Notes: generated by a model from the sequence alone, not told the origin. DNA of 64,000 nucleotides from Achromobacter insolitus (GCF_002209555.1 NZ_NJIF01000002.1:930001-994000), one strand, 5' to 3'; counted from the first letter of the stretch, positions 1-9,449 are shown. Translations and numbers: made by a program.

Positions 1-284
1 TCGCGGGCAAGGACTATGAAGACAAGCGCCCGCGCGACCGCTACGCGGAAGAATCCAGGCGCCTCTTGAACGTGCTGGACCAGCGCCTGGAAGGCCGTGA
101 CTGGGTGATGGGCGACGAGTACACCATTGCCGACATCGCCATCCTGCCCTGGGTGCGCAACCTGGTGGGTTTCTACGGCGCGGGCGAGCTGGTGGAGTTC
201 TCGCGCTTCAAGAATGTCGCCCGGGTGCTGGAAGCCTTCGTGGCGCGTCCTGCGGTGGCCAGGGGCCTGACGATCCCCGGATAA
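1..284 (+). CDS. Glutathione S-transferase, C-terminal part (cut by window start)
   Basis: The reading frame is open from the first bases, so the gene starts upstream and only about 93 residues are visible. They form the all-alpha C-terminal half of a glutathione S-transferase. The stretch NVLDQRLEGRDWVMGDEYTI followed by ADIAILPWVR is the typical helix-6 N-capping region of the YghU/GstB-like group. This family conjugates or reduces substrates with glutathione in the cytoplasm. The thioredoxin-like N-terminal half with the catalytic residue lies outside the window, so the subclass is uncertain. An apparent ATG at 66 is internal, because homologous sequence (DRYAEESRRLL) continues upstream of it. 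Confidence 0.85.
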   Translation, partial: AGKDYEDKRPRDRYAEESRRLLNVLDQRLEGRDWVMGDEYTIADIAILPWVRNLVGFYGAGELVEFSRFKNVARVLEAFVARPAVARGLTIPG

Positions 285-347
285 CGCCACGCGTATCCGG
301 CCTCTACAATCGGCCCTGTCATCCCTCACCGAAAGCCAGGGCCGCTC

Positions 348-1274
348 ATGGAACTCCGCCAGCTGCGTTACTTCGTCCGCGTCGTGGAGGCGGGCAGCAT
401 CGGCCGCGCCGCGCAATCCATAGGCATGGTGACGTCGGCGCTCAGCCAGCAGATCAGCCGGCTGGAGGGCGAGTTGTCCACCCGCTTGCTGCGGCGCAGC
501 GCCAGCGGCGTGGAGCCCACCGACGCCGGCTTGGCATTCTTCCGCCAGGCGCAACTGGCGTTGCGGCATGCCGACGACGCGGTGCAGGCCGCGCAGCAGG
601 CCAGGCTGGCCGGCCACGTCAGCGTGGGTCTGCCTTCCACCACGGCGGCGATCCTGGGCGCGCCGTTCGTGCAGGCGATGAGCCAGCGTTATCCGGACAT
701 TCGCCTGCACCTGGTGGAGGCATTGTCAGGGCACCTGAGCGACATGCTCAATGGACGCTTGCTGGATCTGGCGATCGTGTTTCAGGCCGAGTCCGCGCGC
801 CGCTGGAGCGTCACGCCCTTGCTGGATGAACCGCTGTTTCTCCTCGCCCGGCCCGGCATGGCGGGGCTGCCGGCTGGCGAGACCACGCGCATCGAGGCCA
901 TCGCGCATCTGCCGCTGGTCCTGCCCAGCGCGCGCCACGGGTTGCGGGCTCTGGTCAACCACGCCTATCAGCAGTCGGGCCGCACGCCGCTGGTGGCGGT
1001 GGAAGTGGACGGCCTGCCGGTGCTGATGGACGTGGTGCAGCTGGGCCACGTGGCGACCATCCAGCCCAGTTCCGCCATGGCCCGCATTGCGCCGGGCCAG
1101 CTGCATATGGCGCGCATCGACGACGCGCATTTGTTCCGCCCCAATCTGCTGGCCAGCCTGTCCGAGGACGAGCTTTCGCCTGCGGCGCTGGCCGCCCGGC
1201 TGGTGCTGGCGGACGTCTCGCGCACCCTGGTGCGCGAGGGCAAATGGCCGGTGGTGACTCTTCACGATTCATGA
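348..1274 (+). CDS. LysR-family transcriptional regulator
   Basis: The 308-residue product has the LysR layout. A winged helix-turn-helix lies at about residues 1-60 (MELRQLRYFVRVVEAGSIGRA and onward), followed by a linker helix and a periplasmic-binding-protein-like effector domain from about residue 90. It lies 77 bp upstream of the tcuA-like gene on the same strand. In Salmonella the tricarballylate locus is controlled by the LysR protein TcuR, so this is probably the local activator. A TACAAT hexamer at 305-310 could be its -10 element. LysR assignment is firm; the target genes and effector are inferred from position. Confidence 0.9.
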   Translation: MELRQLRYFVRVVEAGSIGRAAQSIGMVTSALSQQISRLEGELSTRLLRRSASGVEPTDAGLAFFRQAQLALRHADDAVQAAQQARLAGHVSVGLPSTTAAILGAPFVQAMSQRYPDIRLHLVEALSGHLSDMLNGRLLDLAIVFQAESARRWSVTPLLDEPLFLLARPGMAGLPAGETTRIEAIAHLPLVLPSARHGLRALVNHAYQQSGRTPLVAVEVDGLPVLMDVVQLGHVATIQPSSAMARIAPGQLHMARIDDAHLFRPNLLASLSEDELSPAALAARLVLADVSRTLVREGKWPVVTLHDS

Positions 1275-1351
1275 AGACCTGTTGACGCCTGCCTGATATC
1301 CGCGGGCGCCCGCGCTCGCTACAGTCCGTTCCTTGGAATAGGAACAACGGC

Positions 1352-2767
1352 ATGGTCGACGTCTTGGTGGTGGGTGGGGGTAACGCGGCGCTGTGCGCGG
1401 CCCTGATGGCGCGCGAGGCGGGCGCCAGCGTGCTGCTGCTGGAAGCGGCGCCACGTGAATGGCGCGGTGGCAATTCGCAGCACACGCGCAATCTGCGCTG
1501 CATGCACGACGCGCCGCAAGACGTGCTGGTCGATGCCTATCCCGAGGAAGAGTATTGGCAGGACCTGCTCAAGGTGACCGGCGGCCTGACCAATGAGCAT
1601 CTGGCGCGCCTGGTTATCCGTGAATCCTCCACCTGTCGGGACTGGATGCGCCGCCATGGCGTGAATTTTCAGCCACCCTTGTCCGGCGCACTGCACGTGG
1701 CGCGCACCAACGCCTTCTTCATGGGCGGTGGCAAGGCCCTGGTCAATGCCTATTACCGCAGCGCCGAGGCGCTGGGCGTGCGGATCCGCTACGACGCGCC
1801 GGTCGACTCGCTGGAATTGGATGGAGGGCGTTTCGTGGCGGCGCGCATCGGCGATGAGCGCATCGAGGCGCGCGCCTGCGTGCTGGCGGCCGGAGGCTTC
1901 GAGTCCAACCGCGAATGGATGCGCGAGGCCTGGGGCCAGAACGAGCGCGGCGAGTGGCCGGCCGACAACTTCCTGATCCGCGGCACGCGCTACAACATGG
2001 GCGTGCTGTTGAAGTTCATGCTGGATGCAGGCGCGGACAGCATCGGCGACCCGTCGCAATCGCACTGTGTGGCGATCGACGCGCGCGCGCCTTTGTACGA
2101 CGGCGGTATCTGTACGCGCATCGACTGCGTGTCGCTGGGTGTGGTGGTCAACCGCGAGGCCAGGCGCTTCTACGACGAAGGCGAGGATTTCTGGCCCAAG
2201 CGCTACGCCATCTGGGGCCGCCTGACTGCCATGCAGCCGGGCCAGATCGCCTATTCCATCATCGATGCCAAGGCCGTCGGTCGCTTCATGCCGCCGGTAT
2301 TTCCCGGCGTGCAGGCCGATACCTTGCCGGAATTGGCGGTGAAGCTGGGGCTGGATCCGGCGACATTCGAAACGACCATACGCGACTACAACGCGGCTTG
2401 CCGCGTCGGCACGTTCGACCATACCGCGTTGGACGATTGCCATACCGAGGGCCTGGCGCCGGCCAAGACGCACTGGGCGCGGCCTATCGATACCGCGCCG
2501 TTCTACGGCTATGCCTTGCGGCCCGGCATCACCTTCACCTACCTGGGCTTGAAGGTCGACGACACCGCCGCGGTCCGTTTCAACGACGTGCCCAGCGACA
2601 ACTTGTTCGTGGCGGGCGAAATGATGGCCGGCAACGTGCTGGGCAAGGGTTACACGGCCGGAGTCGGCATGTCCATCGGCACCGCCTTTGGGCGCATTGC
2701 CGGCACGCGGGCCGCAGCGGCCGCGCGCGGCCGGCACAACGCGGAAGCACAACATGAAGCAGCTTGA
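1352..2767 (+). CDS. tcuA: FAD-dependent tricarballylate dehydrogenase TcuA-like
   Basis: The 471-residue flavoprotein opens with an FAD Rossmann motif ([19 protein letters not shown], about residues 3-21) and ends with a second FAD-contacting segment around [12 protein letters not shown], the fumarate reductase/succinate dehydrogenase flavoprotein fold. TcuA oxidises tricarballylate to cis-aconitate, which then enters the citric acid cycle. The next gene encodes the matching TcuB-type iron-sulfur membrane protein and overlaps it by 14 bp, which supports this assignment over a generic FAD dehydrogenase. The real substrate could be another tricarboxylate. The start has a purine-rich AGGAA upstream. 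Confidence 0.83.
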   Translation: MVDVLVVGGGNAALCAALMAREAGASVLLLEAAPREWRGGNSQHTRNLRCMHDAPQDVLVDAYPEEEYWQDLLKVTGGLTNEHLARLVIRESSTCRDWMRRHGVNFQPPLSGALHVARTNAFFMGGGKALVNAYYRSAEALGVRIRYDAPVDSLELDGGRFVAARIGDERIEARACVLAAGGFESNREWMREAWGQNERGEWPADNFLIRGTRYNMGVLLKFMLDAGADSIGDPSQSHCVAIDARAPLYDGGICTRIDCVSLGVVVNREARRFYDEGEDFWPKRYAIWGRLTAMQPGQIAYSIIDAKAVGRFMPPVFPGVQADTLPELAVKLGLDPATFETTIRDYNAACRVGTFDHTALDDCHTEGLAPAKTHWARPIDTAPFYGYALRPGITFTYLGLKVDDTAAVRFNDVPSDNLFVAGEMMAGNVLGKGYTAGVGMSIGTAFGRIAGTRAAAAARGRHNAEAQHEAA

Positions 2768-3965
2768 AGCCCTGGCCAGCGAGGCCCAGTCTTTCGCCGG
2801 CGCCGGCCCGGCGATGACGGAGCAGACCATTCAATGGCATGGCGGGAAGCCCAGATCCGGCGCCTTGACGGATGATGAAGCGGAAGTGGCGCGCGTCATG
2901 CAGATCTGCAACGCCTGTCGCTATTGCGAAGGGTTCTGTGCCGTATTTCCGGCGATGACCCGCCGCCTGGAGTTCGGCAAGGCGGACATCAATTACCTGG
3001 CCAATCTGTGCCACAACTGCGGCGCCTGTCTGCACGCCTGCCAGTACGCGCCGCCGCACGAGTTCGCGGTGAACGTGCCGCAGTCCATGGCGCGCGTGCG
3101 GGTGCAGACCTACACCGACTATGCCTGGCCACCCGCATTGGGCAAGCTGTACAAGCGCAATGGCCTGGCCTTGTCGCTTGCCACTGCCGCCGGCCTGGCC
3201 CTGTTCCTGGCCCTGGCCGCGCTGATGGGAGGCGGGCTGTTCCATGAACCCATGGCCGGCAACTTCTACGCGGTTTTCCCGCACAACACGCTGGCGCTGA
3301 TGTTTGGCGCGGTGTTCGGCCTGGCTGTGCTGGCCCTGGGCGTGGGCGTGACGCGCTTCTGGCGCGACGTGAGCCCGGGGACCGCCACCGGCGCGGCGGT
3401 GGCCGAGGCCGCGCACGATGCCTTGCGCCTGCGCTACCTGGACGGTGGCCATGGCAAGGGCTGCAACAACGCCGACGATGCTTTCACGCTATGGCGCAGG
3501 CGTTTCCATCACTTCACGTTCTACGGCTTCATGTTGTGCTTCGCGGCCACCTGCGTAGCCACGCTGTACCACTACGCGTTCGGCCTGGAGGCGCCCTATC
3601 CGTTCTGGAGCGCGCCGGTTCTGCTGGGCACGGCGGGCGGCATCGGTCTGTTGATCGGGCCGGCCGGGCTGCTGTGGCTGAACCTCAAACGCCATCCACA
3701 ACAGGGCGACGCGGCGCAAAAGCCGATGGACCGCGGCTTCATTGCGCTGCTGTTCCTGACCAGCGCCACGGGCCTGGCCCTGCTGGCGGGCCGTGACGGT
3801 GGCGCGATGGCGCTGTTGCTGGCGATCCACCTGGGCGTCGTGATGGCGCTGTTCCTGACGCTGCCTTACGGCAAGTTCGCTCACGGCATCTACCGCTCGG
3901 CCGCGTTATTGAAGTGGGCCATCGAGAAGCGCCAGCCCAACAAGCTGCAACTGGGCTCGGATTGA
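2754..3965 (+). CDS. tcuB: Iron-sulfur membrane protein TcuB-like, reoxidises TcuA
   Basis: The product is about 403 residues. Two ferredoxin-like cysteine groups sit near the N-terminus: Cys52, 55, 58, 62 and Cys86, 89, 92, 96, suited to two 4Fe-4S clusters. Several hydrophobic segments follow (about residues 140-165, 180-205, 245-270, 285-305, 325-375). TcuB moves electrons from the reduced flavin of TcuA into the membrane quinone pool. The ATG at 2754 overlaps the end of tcuA; a second ATG at 2814 would give 383 residues and cannot be excluded. Overlap with tcuA indicates translational coupling. Confidence 0.85.
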   Translation: MKQLEALASEAQSFAGAGPAMTEQTIQWHGGKPRSGALTDDEAEVARVMQICNACRYCEGFCAVFPAMTRRLEFGKADINYLANLCHNCGACLHACQYAPPHEFAVNVPQSMARVRVQTYTDYAWPPALGKLYKRNGLALSLATAAGLALFLALAALMGGGLFHEPMAGNFYAVFPHNTLALMFGAVFGLAVLALGVGVTRFWRDVSPGTATGAAVAEAAHDALRLRYLDGGHGKGCNNADDAFTLWRRRFHHFTFYGFMLCFAATCVATLYHYAFGLEAPYPFWSAPVLLGTAGGIGLLIGPAGLLWLNLKRHPQQGDAAQKPMDRGFIALLFLTSATGLALLAGRDGGAMALLLAIHLGVVMALFLTLPYGKFAHGIYRSAALLKWAIEKRQPNKLQLGSD

Positions 3966-4039
3966 GGGACCGCGCATCCGCGCGGACTTGACGGCGCCCG
4001 CCGACGGCGCCGCTACCGATAACAAACCTGGAGACGTCA

Positions 4040-5017
4040 ATGTTTCGAATTTCCACGCTGGCGCGCGCCGCGCTGGCCGCCTGTCTGTTGCCTGCGCTGC
4101 CGTTGGCGCATGCCCAGTCCTTCCCCGTGAAACCGATCACGCTCGTCGTGCCGCACTCCGCGGGCGGCACGTCGGACATCCTGGCGCGCACCGTCGCCGC
4201 CGAGGCCGCGAAGACGCTGGGCCAGACCATCGTCATCGACAACAAGGGCGGCGCCAACGGCACCATCGCCGCCAAGCAGGTGGCGACTTCCGCGCCGGAC
4301 GGCTACACGCTGCTGCTGGCCACCGCCAGCACGCATGGCATCAATCCTTCCTTGTATTCGCGCATTTCCTACGACGCGGTAAAGGACTTCACGCCCGTGA
4401 CCTTGCTGGCCACGGTGCCCAATGTACTGGTGGTGGGCAAGCAGGTGCAGGCCGCCAACGTGCAGGAGCTGGTCGCGTACATCAGGTCGCAGGGCGACAA
4501 GACCAACATGGGCTCGGCCGGCGCGGGTACCCCCGGCCACCTGGCGGGCGAGATGTTCAAGAGCGCAGCCAAGCTCCAGTTCACGCACATCCCCTACAAG
4601 GGGGGAAGTCCGGCCATTACCGACCTGATCGGCGGCCAGATCGACTTCATGTTCACGACCATCCCCGGCGTGCTGCCGCACGTCAAGGCCGGTACGCTGC
4701 GCGCGCTGGCAGTCACCTCGCCGCAGCGTTCGCCCGCCATGCCGGACACGCCCACCATGGCGGAGGCGGGCCTGCCGGGCTTTCAGGCGGTGTCCTGGCA
4801 CGGCATCGTTGCGCCGGCCGGAACGCCGGACGCGGTGGTCGCCACGCTGAACCAGGCTTTGAGCAGCGCGCTGGCGGCGCCGGCGGTCAAGCAGCGCTTG
4901 ATGGAAGAAGGCGCCCAGGCGTCCAGCCTGAACACCGCGGCGTTCGGCGCCTTTATTCAGAGCGAGATCGCGGCCTGGGCGAAGGCGGTCAAGGATTCTG
5001 GCGCGACGGCGAACTGA
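4040..5017 (+). CDS. Bug/TctC-family tricarboxylate-binding periplasmic protein
   Basis: The 325-residue protein starts with a Sec signal peptide (residues 1 to about 25, cleavage after AHA). The Bug signature follows: PVKPITLVVPHSAGGTSDIL at the mature N-terminus and IDNKGGANG soon after. Bug proteins are periplasmic receptors, classically for the tripartite TctABC carrier, and are greatly expanded in Bordetella and Achromobacter. It lies 74 bp after tcuB, so it probably captures the tricarboxylate oxidised by TcuAB. No tctA/tctB membrane genes are nearby, so it must share a distant carrier or act as a sensor. The specific ligand is inferred. Confidence 0.88.
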   Translation: MFRISTLARAALAACLLPALPLAHAQSFPVKPITLVVPHSAGGTSDILARTVAAEAAKTLGQTIVIDNKGGANGTIAAKQVATSAPDGYTLLLATASTHGINPSLYSRISYDAVKDFTPVTLLATVPNVLVVGKQVQAANVQELVAYIRSQGDKTNMGSAGAGTPGHLAGEMFKSAAKLQFTHIPYKGGSPAITDLIGGQIDFMFTTIPGVLPHVKAGTLRALAVTSPQRSPAMPDTPTMAEAGLPGFQAVSWHGIVAPAGTPDAVVATLNQALSSALAAPAVKQRLMEEGAQASSLNTAAFGAFIQSEIAAWAKAVKDSGATAN

Positions 5018-5028
5018 CCAAAAGCCAA

Positions 5029-5046
5029 GCGGCCCCTCGGGGCCGC
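5029..5046. terminator. GC-rich hairpin between convergent genes
   Basis: GCGGCCCC and GGGGCCGC form an 8-bp stem with a 2-base loop, just after the Bug gene and before the end of the convergent MocR gene. There is no clear T-run on either strand, so it may act as a weak or Rho-assisted terminator or protect 3' ends. Confidence 0.5.
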
Positions 5047-5078
5047 TATGTATCGAGGTTTCCGGCCGGTCGTCGCGC

Positions 5079-6491
5079 CTAGCCGCCCGCCAGCAGCTTG
5101 CCCAGTGTCGCCATGCCTTGCTCCATGTCCGGGTTCCAGGGATGTCCGCAGTTAAGCCGCAGGAAGTTGCCGAAGGCGCCGGATGCCGAAAACAACGGAC
5201 CCGGCGCGATGCTGATGCCGTGTCCGAGCGCGGCGCGGTGGACCTTGAGGGTGTCGATGTGCGCGGGTAATTCTACCCACACAAAGTAGCCGCCCATCGG
5301 CCGCGTGGCGCGGGTCCCCTTGGGAAAGTAGCGGGCGATGGCTTGCAGCAGTTCCCCTTGCTGCTGGGCCAGCGCCTGACGGAACTGCCGCAGGTGGCGG
5401 TCGAAGCCGCCCTTTTCCAGATACGCGGCGATGGCGGCCTGAGTGGGCGCCGCGGTCGCCAGGCTGGTGGTGAGCTTGTTGCGCATGATGCGTCGCGTGT
5501 AGCGGCCGGCGGCTACCCAGCCCACGCGGTAGCCCGGGGCCAGGGTCTTGGAAAACGACGAACAGTGCATCACGATGCCGTCGCGGTCAAAGGCCTTGGC
5601 CGGCCTGGGGCGGTTTTCTCCGAAGTACAGCTCGCCGTAGACGTCGTCCTCGATCAGGGCGACATCATGGCTGGCCAACAGGCGGACCAGCGCTTCCTTC
5701 TTGTCGTCTGGCATGAGGCTGCCCAGCGGGTTCTGGAAGGTGGTCATGAGCCAGCAGGCGCGCGGCCGATGGCGCAGGATGGCTTGCTCCAGCGCCTGCA
5801 GGTCTATGCCTTCGCGCGGATGCGTGGCGACTTCGATCGCATGCAGGTGGTTGCGTTCCAGCGATTGCAGCGCCGCGTAGAACGTGGGGGATTCCACGAT
5901 CACTGCGTCGCCGGGATTCGTGACCGCCGCCAGGCTCAGGTTCAGCGCGTCCAGCGCGCCGTTGGTGATAATGATGTCGTCCACGGGCACGGACATGCCA
6001 TCGGCCAGGTAGCGCAGCGCGATGGCGCGGCGCAGGGCGGCGTCGCCCGGGCTCAGGTCATCGATGGAACCCCAGGGGTCCAGGCGCTGGACGGTCGCCG
6101 CCATGAACTTCGCCAGCCGCCCGTATGGCAGCAGCGAGGGGCTGGGAAAGGCCGAACCGAAAGGCTGCATGTCGCGCCGCAGCGTCGCGTTGAGCACCTG
6201 CAGCACGTTGTCACTGACGTCCACAGGATGGCGGCCGGCGCTGGCGCTGGACAGGCCGTCCAGTTCAGGCAGGGTGGCATGCGGCGCGCGCAGCACGTAG
6301 TAGCCGGAGCGGTCGCGCGCGCGGATCAGGCCGCGCGCTTCCAGCAGATAGTAGGCCTTGAACACCGTCGAGGGGCTGACCCCTCGGCTGGCGCTGGTCT
6401 GCCGCACCGAGGGCAGGCGGTCGCCCGCCTGCAGCAGGCCCGACCGGATCGAGGCGGTGATTTCTTCTGTCAGCCGTTCATAGCGCTTCAT
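5079..6491 (-). CDS. MocR/GntR-type regulator with aminotransferase-like domain
   Basis: The 470-residue protein has a GntR winged helix at residues 1 to about 75 (GDRLPSVRQTSASRGVSPST) fused to a fold-type I aminotransferase domain. The PLP-binding lysine lies in CSSFSKTLAPGYRVGW. MocR regulators use PLP, often as an aldimine, as effector rather than doing catalysis. It starts 27 bp after the DUF2474 gene and on the same strand, so it is probably the last gene of the cio oxidase operon and may regulate it. The PLP lysine is present. Effector and targets are unknown. Confidence 0.9.
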   Translation of the reverse strand: MKRYERLTEEITASIRSGLLQAGDRLPSVRQTSASRGVSPSTVFKAYYLLEARGLIRARDRSGYYVLRAPHATLPELDGLSSASAGRHPVDVSDNVLQVLNATLRRDMQPFGSAFPSPSLLPYGRLAKFMAATVQRLDPWGSIDDLSPGDAALRRAIALRYLADGMSVPVDDIIITNGALDALNLSLAAVTNPGDAVIVESPTFYAALQSLERNHLHAIEVATHPREGIDLQALEQAILRHRPRACWLMTTFQNPLGSLMPDDKKEALVRLLASHDVALIEDDVYGELYFGENRPRPAKAFDRDGIVMHCSSFSKTLAPGYRVGWVAAGRYTRRIMRNKLTTSLATAAPTQAAIAAYLEKGGFDRHLRQFRQALAQQQGELLQAIARYFPKGTRATRPMGGYFVWVELPAHIDTLKVHRAALGHGISIAPGPLFSASGAFGNFLRLNCGHPWNPDMEQGMATLGKLLAGG

Positions 6492-6518
6492 GGGTGGGTC
6501 CGTTTGCGTGGGTCGTAT

Positions 6519-6662
6519 TCAGGTGGACATGCCGATGGATCTCATCACCAGGCGCAGCGCATAAGCCGCAACACCCAGCGCTGCGACGCTGCATGCCCAG
6601 ATCATCGCCAGCCAGAGCAGGCGGCTGCGCCACGAGGGCAAGGAGGGTTGGGAGCCGTTCAT
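6519..6662 (-). CDS. DUF2474 small membrane protein of the cio oxidase operon
   Basis: This 47-residue gene is easily missed. Its ATG overlaps the stop of cioB in a TGATG arrangement, which indicates translational coupling. The peptide has a short polar start (MNGSQPSLPSWRSRL), one membrane helix (about LLWLAMIWACSVAALGVAAY) and a basic tail. This matches the DUF2474 family of tiny proteins that accompany cyanide-insensitive bd oxidases, by analogy with CydX, which stabilises the haem groups of CydAB. The functional role is inferred from family and position. Confidence 0.85.
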   Translation of the reverse strand: MNGSQPSLPSWRSRLLWLAMIWACSVAALGVAAYALRLVMRSIGMST

Positions 6663-7669
6663 CAGTGGAACTCCTCGCCGAGACGCACCTTGCCCCGGAA
6701 CACGTAGTACGACCAGGCGGTGTACATGAGAATAATCGGAATGATCGCCAGCGCTCCCACCAGCGCGAAGCCCAGGCTTTGCGGCGGCGCGGACGCCGTC
6801 CAGATCGACACGTCAGGCGGGATGATGGCGGGCCAGATGCTGATGCCCAGGCCGCTGTAACCCAGGAACAGCAGCGCCAGGGACAGCACGAAGGGGCCGG
6901 CGTTGGGCGCGCCCTTGACGCGGCGGATGAGATCGAAGCCGGCCACGGCGACCAGCAGCGGCACAGGCAGGAACCAGAACATATTGGGCAGGCTGAACCA
7001 GCGTTGCGCGATCTGCGGCTGGGCCAAGGGCGTCCAGACGCTGAGCGCCGCGATCACGGCCAGCAGGGCCAGCGTGAGCGGCCGCGCGATGTCGCACATG
7101 TGGCGATGCAGGCGACCTTCGGTCTTCATGATGAGCCAGGTGCAGCCGAGCAACGCATAGGCCACCACGAGCCCCGCGCCGGTGAAGAGCGAAAAGGGGC
7201 TGATCCAGTCCCAGGCGCCGCCTTGGTAAACGCGGTCCGCCACGGGGATGCCTTCGATGTAGGCGCCTAGCGTCACGCCCTGGAAGAAGGTCGCGCAGAC
7301 CGAACCGGCCACGAAGGCGCGGTCCCACAGCGGACGGTGATGCTCGTCCGCCTTGAAGCGGAATTCGAACGCCACGCCGCGAAAGATCAGGCCCAGCAGC
7401 ATGAACACCAGTGGCAGGTGCAGCGCGCTCAGGATCACCGAGTAGGCCAGCGGGAAGGCCGCCATCAGGCCGGCGCCACCCAGCACGAGCCAGGTCTCGT
7501 TGCCATCCCACACGGGCGCCACGGTGTTGACCATCACGTCGCGCTCTTCGCGGTCGGAAATCAGCGGAAAGAGGATGCCGATACCCAGATCGAAGCCATC
7601 CATGATTACGTACATCATCACGCCGAACAGGATGATGACGGCCCATACCAATGCTAGGTCGATGCCCAT
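6662..7669 (-). CDS. cioB: Cyanide-insensitive bd-type quinol oxidase, subunit II
   Basis: The 335-residue integral membrane protein begins MGIDLALVWAVIILFGVMMY and contains FDLGIGILFP and the conserved WDGNETWLVLGG, both hallmarks of CydB/CioB. It pairs with subunit I to oxidise ubiquinol and reduce oxygen to water at the inner membrane without pumping protons. The upstream in-frame extension lacks membrane character, and the start at 7669 fits the family, 4 bp after the cioA stop. The operon continues into the DUF2474 gene. CioB rather than CydB is chosen because subunit I is of the short Q-loop type. Confidence 0.92.
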   Translation of the reverse strand: MGIDLALVWAVIILFGVMMYVIMDGFDLGIGILFPLISDREERDVMVNTVAPVWDGNETWLVLGGAGLMAAFPLAYSVILSALHLPLVFMLLGLIFRGVAFEFRFKADEHHRPLWDRAFVAGSVCATFFQGVTLGAYIEGIPVADRVYQGGAWDWISPFSLFTGAGLVVAYALLGCTWLIMKTEGRLHRHMCDIARPLTLALLAVIAALSVWTPLAQPQIAQRWFSLPNMFWFLPVPLLVAVAGFDLIRRVKGAPNAGPFVLSLALLFLGYSGLGISIWPAIIPPDVSIWTASAPPQSLGFALVGALAIIPIILMYTAWSYYVFRGKVRLGEEFH

Positions 7670-7673
7670 GGCC

Positions 7674-9110
7674 TCAGACTCCCGTGTGCTTGCGTTGCGC
7701 GGGCTCGATGCCCGCCAGGGTGGAGGCGGCCGACAGCGGCCGCGACGGCTGGCGCGGTTCGCCCGGGCCGCCGGACAGCGGCGCATGGCCAGGCGCGGGG
7801 CTGGGGCCCATGCGGATCAGGCGCAGCATGTAGGACACGCCCGCGCCGAACACCAGCAGGTACACCACCACGAATAGCGCGAGCGTCAGCGTCAGTTCGC
7901 CCAGGCCATGCGGCGTGGCCGCGTCGGCAGTGCGCATGACGCCATACACCACCCAGGGCTGGCGGCCGATCTCCGTGACATACCAGCCGGCAAGGATGGC
8001 GATCAGTCCGGAGGGTCCCATCCATAGCGCACAGCGGTGCAGCCAGCGCGATTCGTACAGCCGGCCGCGCCAGCGCGACCACGCGGCCCATACGGCCAGG
8101 GCGATCATCAGCATGCCCAGGCCGGCCATCACCCGGAACGACCAGAAAACGGCCGTGGCGTTGGGCCGGTCTTCCGGCGGGTAAGACTTCAGGCCGGGGA
8201 ACTGGCCGTCCCAGCTGTGCGTCAGGATCAGGCTGCCCAGGCGCGGGATGTTGACTGCATACCGCGTTTCTTCGCGCTCCATGTCGGGAATGCCGAACAG
8301 TGTCAGCGGCACGCCGGCACCGGGCTCGTTTTCCCAATGGCCCTCGATGGCCGCGATCTTGGCGGGCTGGTGCTTCAGCGTGTTCAATCCATGGAAATCG
8401 CCCACCACGGCTTGCAGCGGCGCCACCAGCAGCAGCATGCCCATGGCCATCGCAAACATCTTCTTGACGGCGGGGCTGCGGTCGCCGCGCAGCATGTGCC
8501 AGGCCCCCGAGGCCCCCACCATCAGCGCGGTGGCCAGGAAGGCGGCGATGCCCATGTGGGCCAGCCGGTAGGGGAACGAAGGGTTGAAGATGACGGCCAG
8601 CCAGTCCGTGGGAACCACCCGGCCGTCCAGGATTTCATAGCCGGCTGGCGTCTGCATCCAGCTGTTGGAGGCCAGGATCCAGGTGGCCGACACCAGGGTG
8701 CCCAGCGCCACCATCACGGTCGAGAAGAAATGCAGGCCTGGCCCCACGCGCGACCAGCCGAACAGCATCACGCCGAGAAAGCCGGCTTCCAAAAAGAAGG
8801 CCGTCAGCACTTCATAGGCCAGCAAGGGCCCGGTCACGCTGCCGGCGAAATCGGAGAAGAAGCTCCAGTTGGTGCCGAACTGATACGCCATTACCAGGCC
8901 GGACACTACGCCCATGCCGAAGTTGACGGCGAAGATCTTGGTCCAGAAATGATAGAGGTCGCGGTAGACGGTGTTGCGGGTGCGCAGCCACAGGCCCTCC
9001 AGCACAGCGAGGTAGCTGGCGAGGCCGATCGTAATGGCGGGGAAGATGATGTGAAACGAGATGGTAAAGCCGAACTGTATTCGGGCAAGCAATAGCGCGT
9101 CGCTATCCAT
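7674..9110 (-). CDS. cioA: Cyanide-insensitive bd-type quinol oxidase, subunit I
   Basis: The 478-residue subunit I starts MDSDALLLARIQFGFTISFH, with the haem-ligand histidine region near the N-terminus. It carries VVSGLVMAYQFGTNW, and GLNTLKHQPAKIAAIEGHW in the quinol-binding loop region. The Q-loop is short, as in the CIO type found in Pseudomonas and many betaproteobacteria; the long Q-loop of E. coli CydA is absent. It allows respiration at low oxygen, under cyanide or under nitrosative stress. The C-terminal tail after the last helix is proline-rich. It leads the operon cioA-cioB-DUF2474-mocR. Confidence 0.92.
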   Translation of the reverse strand: MDSDALLLARIQFGFTISFHIIFPAITIGLASYLAVLEGLWLRTRNTVYRDLYHFWTKIFAVNFGMGVVSGLVMAYQFGTNWSFFSDFAGSVTGPLLAYEVLTAFFLEAGFLGVMLFGWSRVGPGLHFFSTVMVALGTLVSATWILASNSWMQTPAGYEILDGRVVPTDWLAVIFNPSFPYRLAHMGIAAFLATALMVGASGAWHMLRGDRSPAVKKMFAMAMGMLLLVAPLQAVVGDFHGLNTLKHQPAKIAAIEGHWENEPGAGVPLTLFGIPDMEREETRYAVNIPRLGSLILTHSWDGQFPGLKSYPPEDRPNATAVFWSFRVMAGLGMLMIALAVWAAWSRWRGRLYESRWLHRCALWMGPSGLIAILAGWYVTEIGRQPWVVYGVMRTADAATPHGLGELTLTLALFVVVYLLVFGAGVSYMLRLIRMGPSPAPGHAPLSGGPGEPRQPSRPLSAASTLAGIEPAQRKHTGV

Positions 9111-9449
9111 GGCGGTATTCCTGACTTCTGCGCCAGCGCGCCTCAACCGCCACAAGACGGCGTGCGCTGACGGGGTGTTTGAGCTACACCACGAAGTTAG
9201 AACCGCGGCCGTTATCAGTACAGATTCAGAAGCAGATGAAAAAAGCGGATCAGTTTTGGCGCATCTTTGTGCCTGCACCCATTTTTCATAGGGAAGTGAT
9301 CTGTGCTGCAGATGTTTTAGCGACTGCAAAGTTACAAAAAAAGCAGCACAGAAACGGCGGGTGCGTCCCCTGATCCGCCCGTTTGGAAGCGCCCGCCGCC
9401 AGGCGCCTGTTGCGCGCTCACGAGGCGCAGGCGCGCGCCGCTTCGTCGA
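9111..9449. other. Intergenic region upstream of cioA with inverted repeats
   Basis: This 339-bp gap carries no convincing gene. Its part from about 9180 to 9345 is clearly richer in A and T than the neighbourhood, as expected for the cioA promoter region. CTGTGCTGC (9301-9309) and GCAGCACAG (9343-9351) form a perfect 9-bp inverted repeat around a 33-base AT-rich centre with seven A's. A second imperfect stem (9352-9384, AAACGG pairing with CCGTTT) follows the EamA gene end and could terminate that minus-strand transcript. I found no clear FNR box here. Confidence 0.5.
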
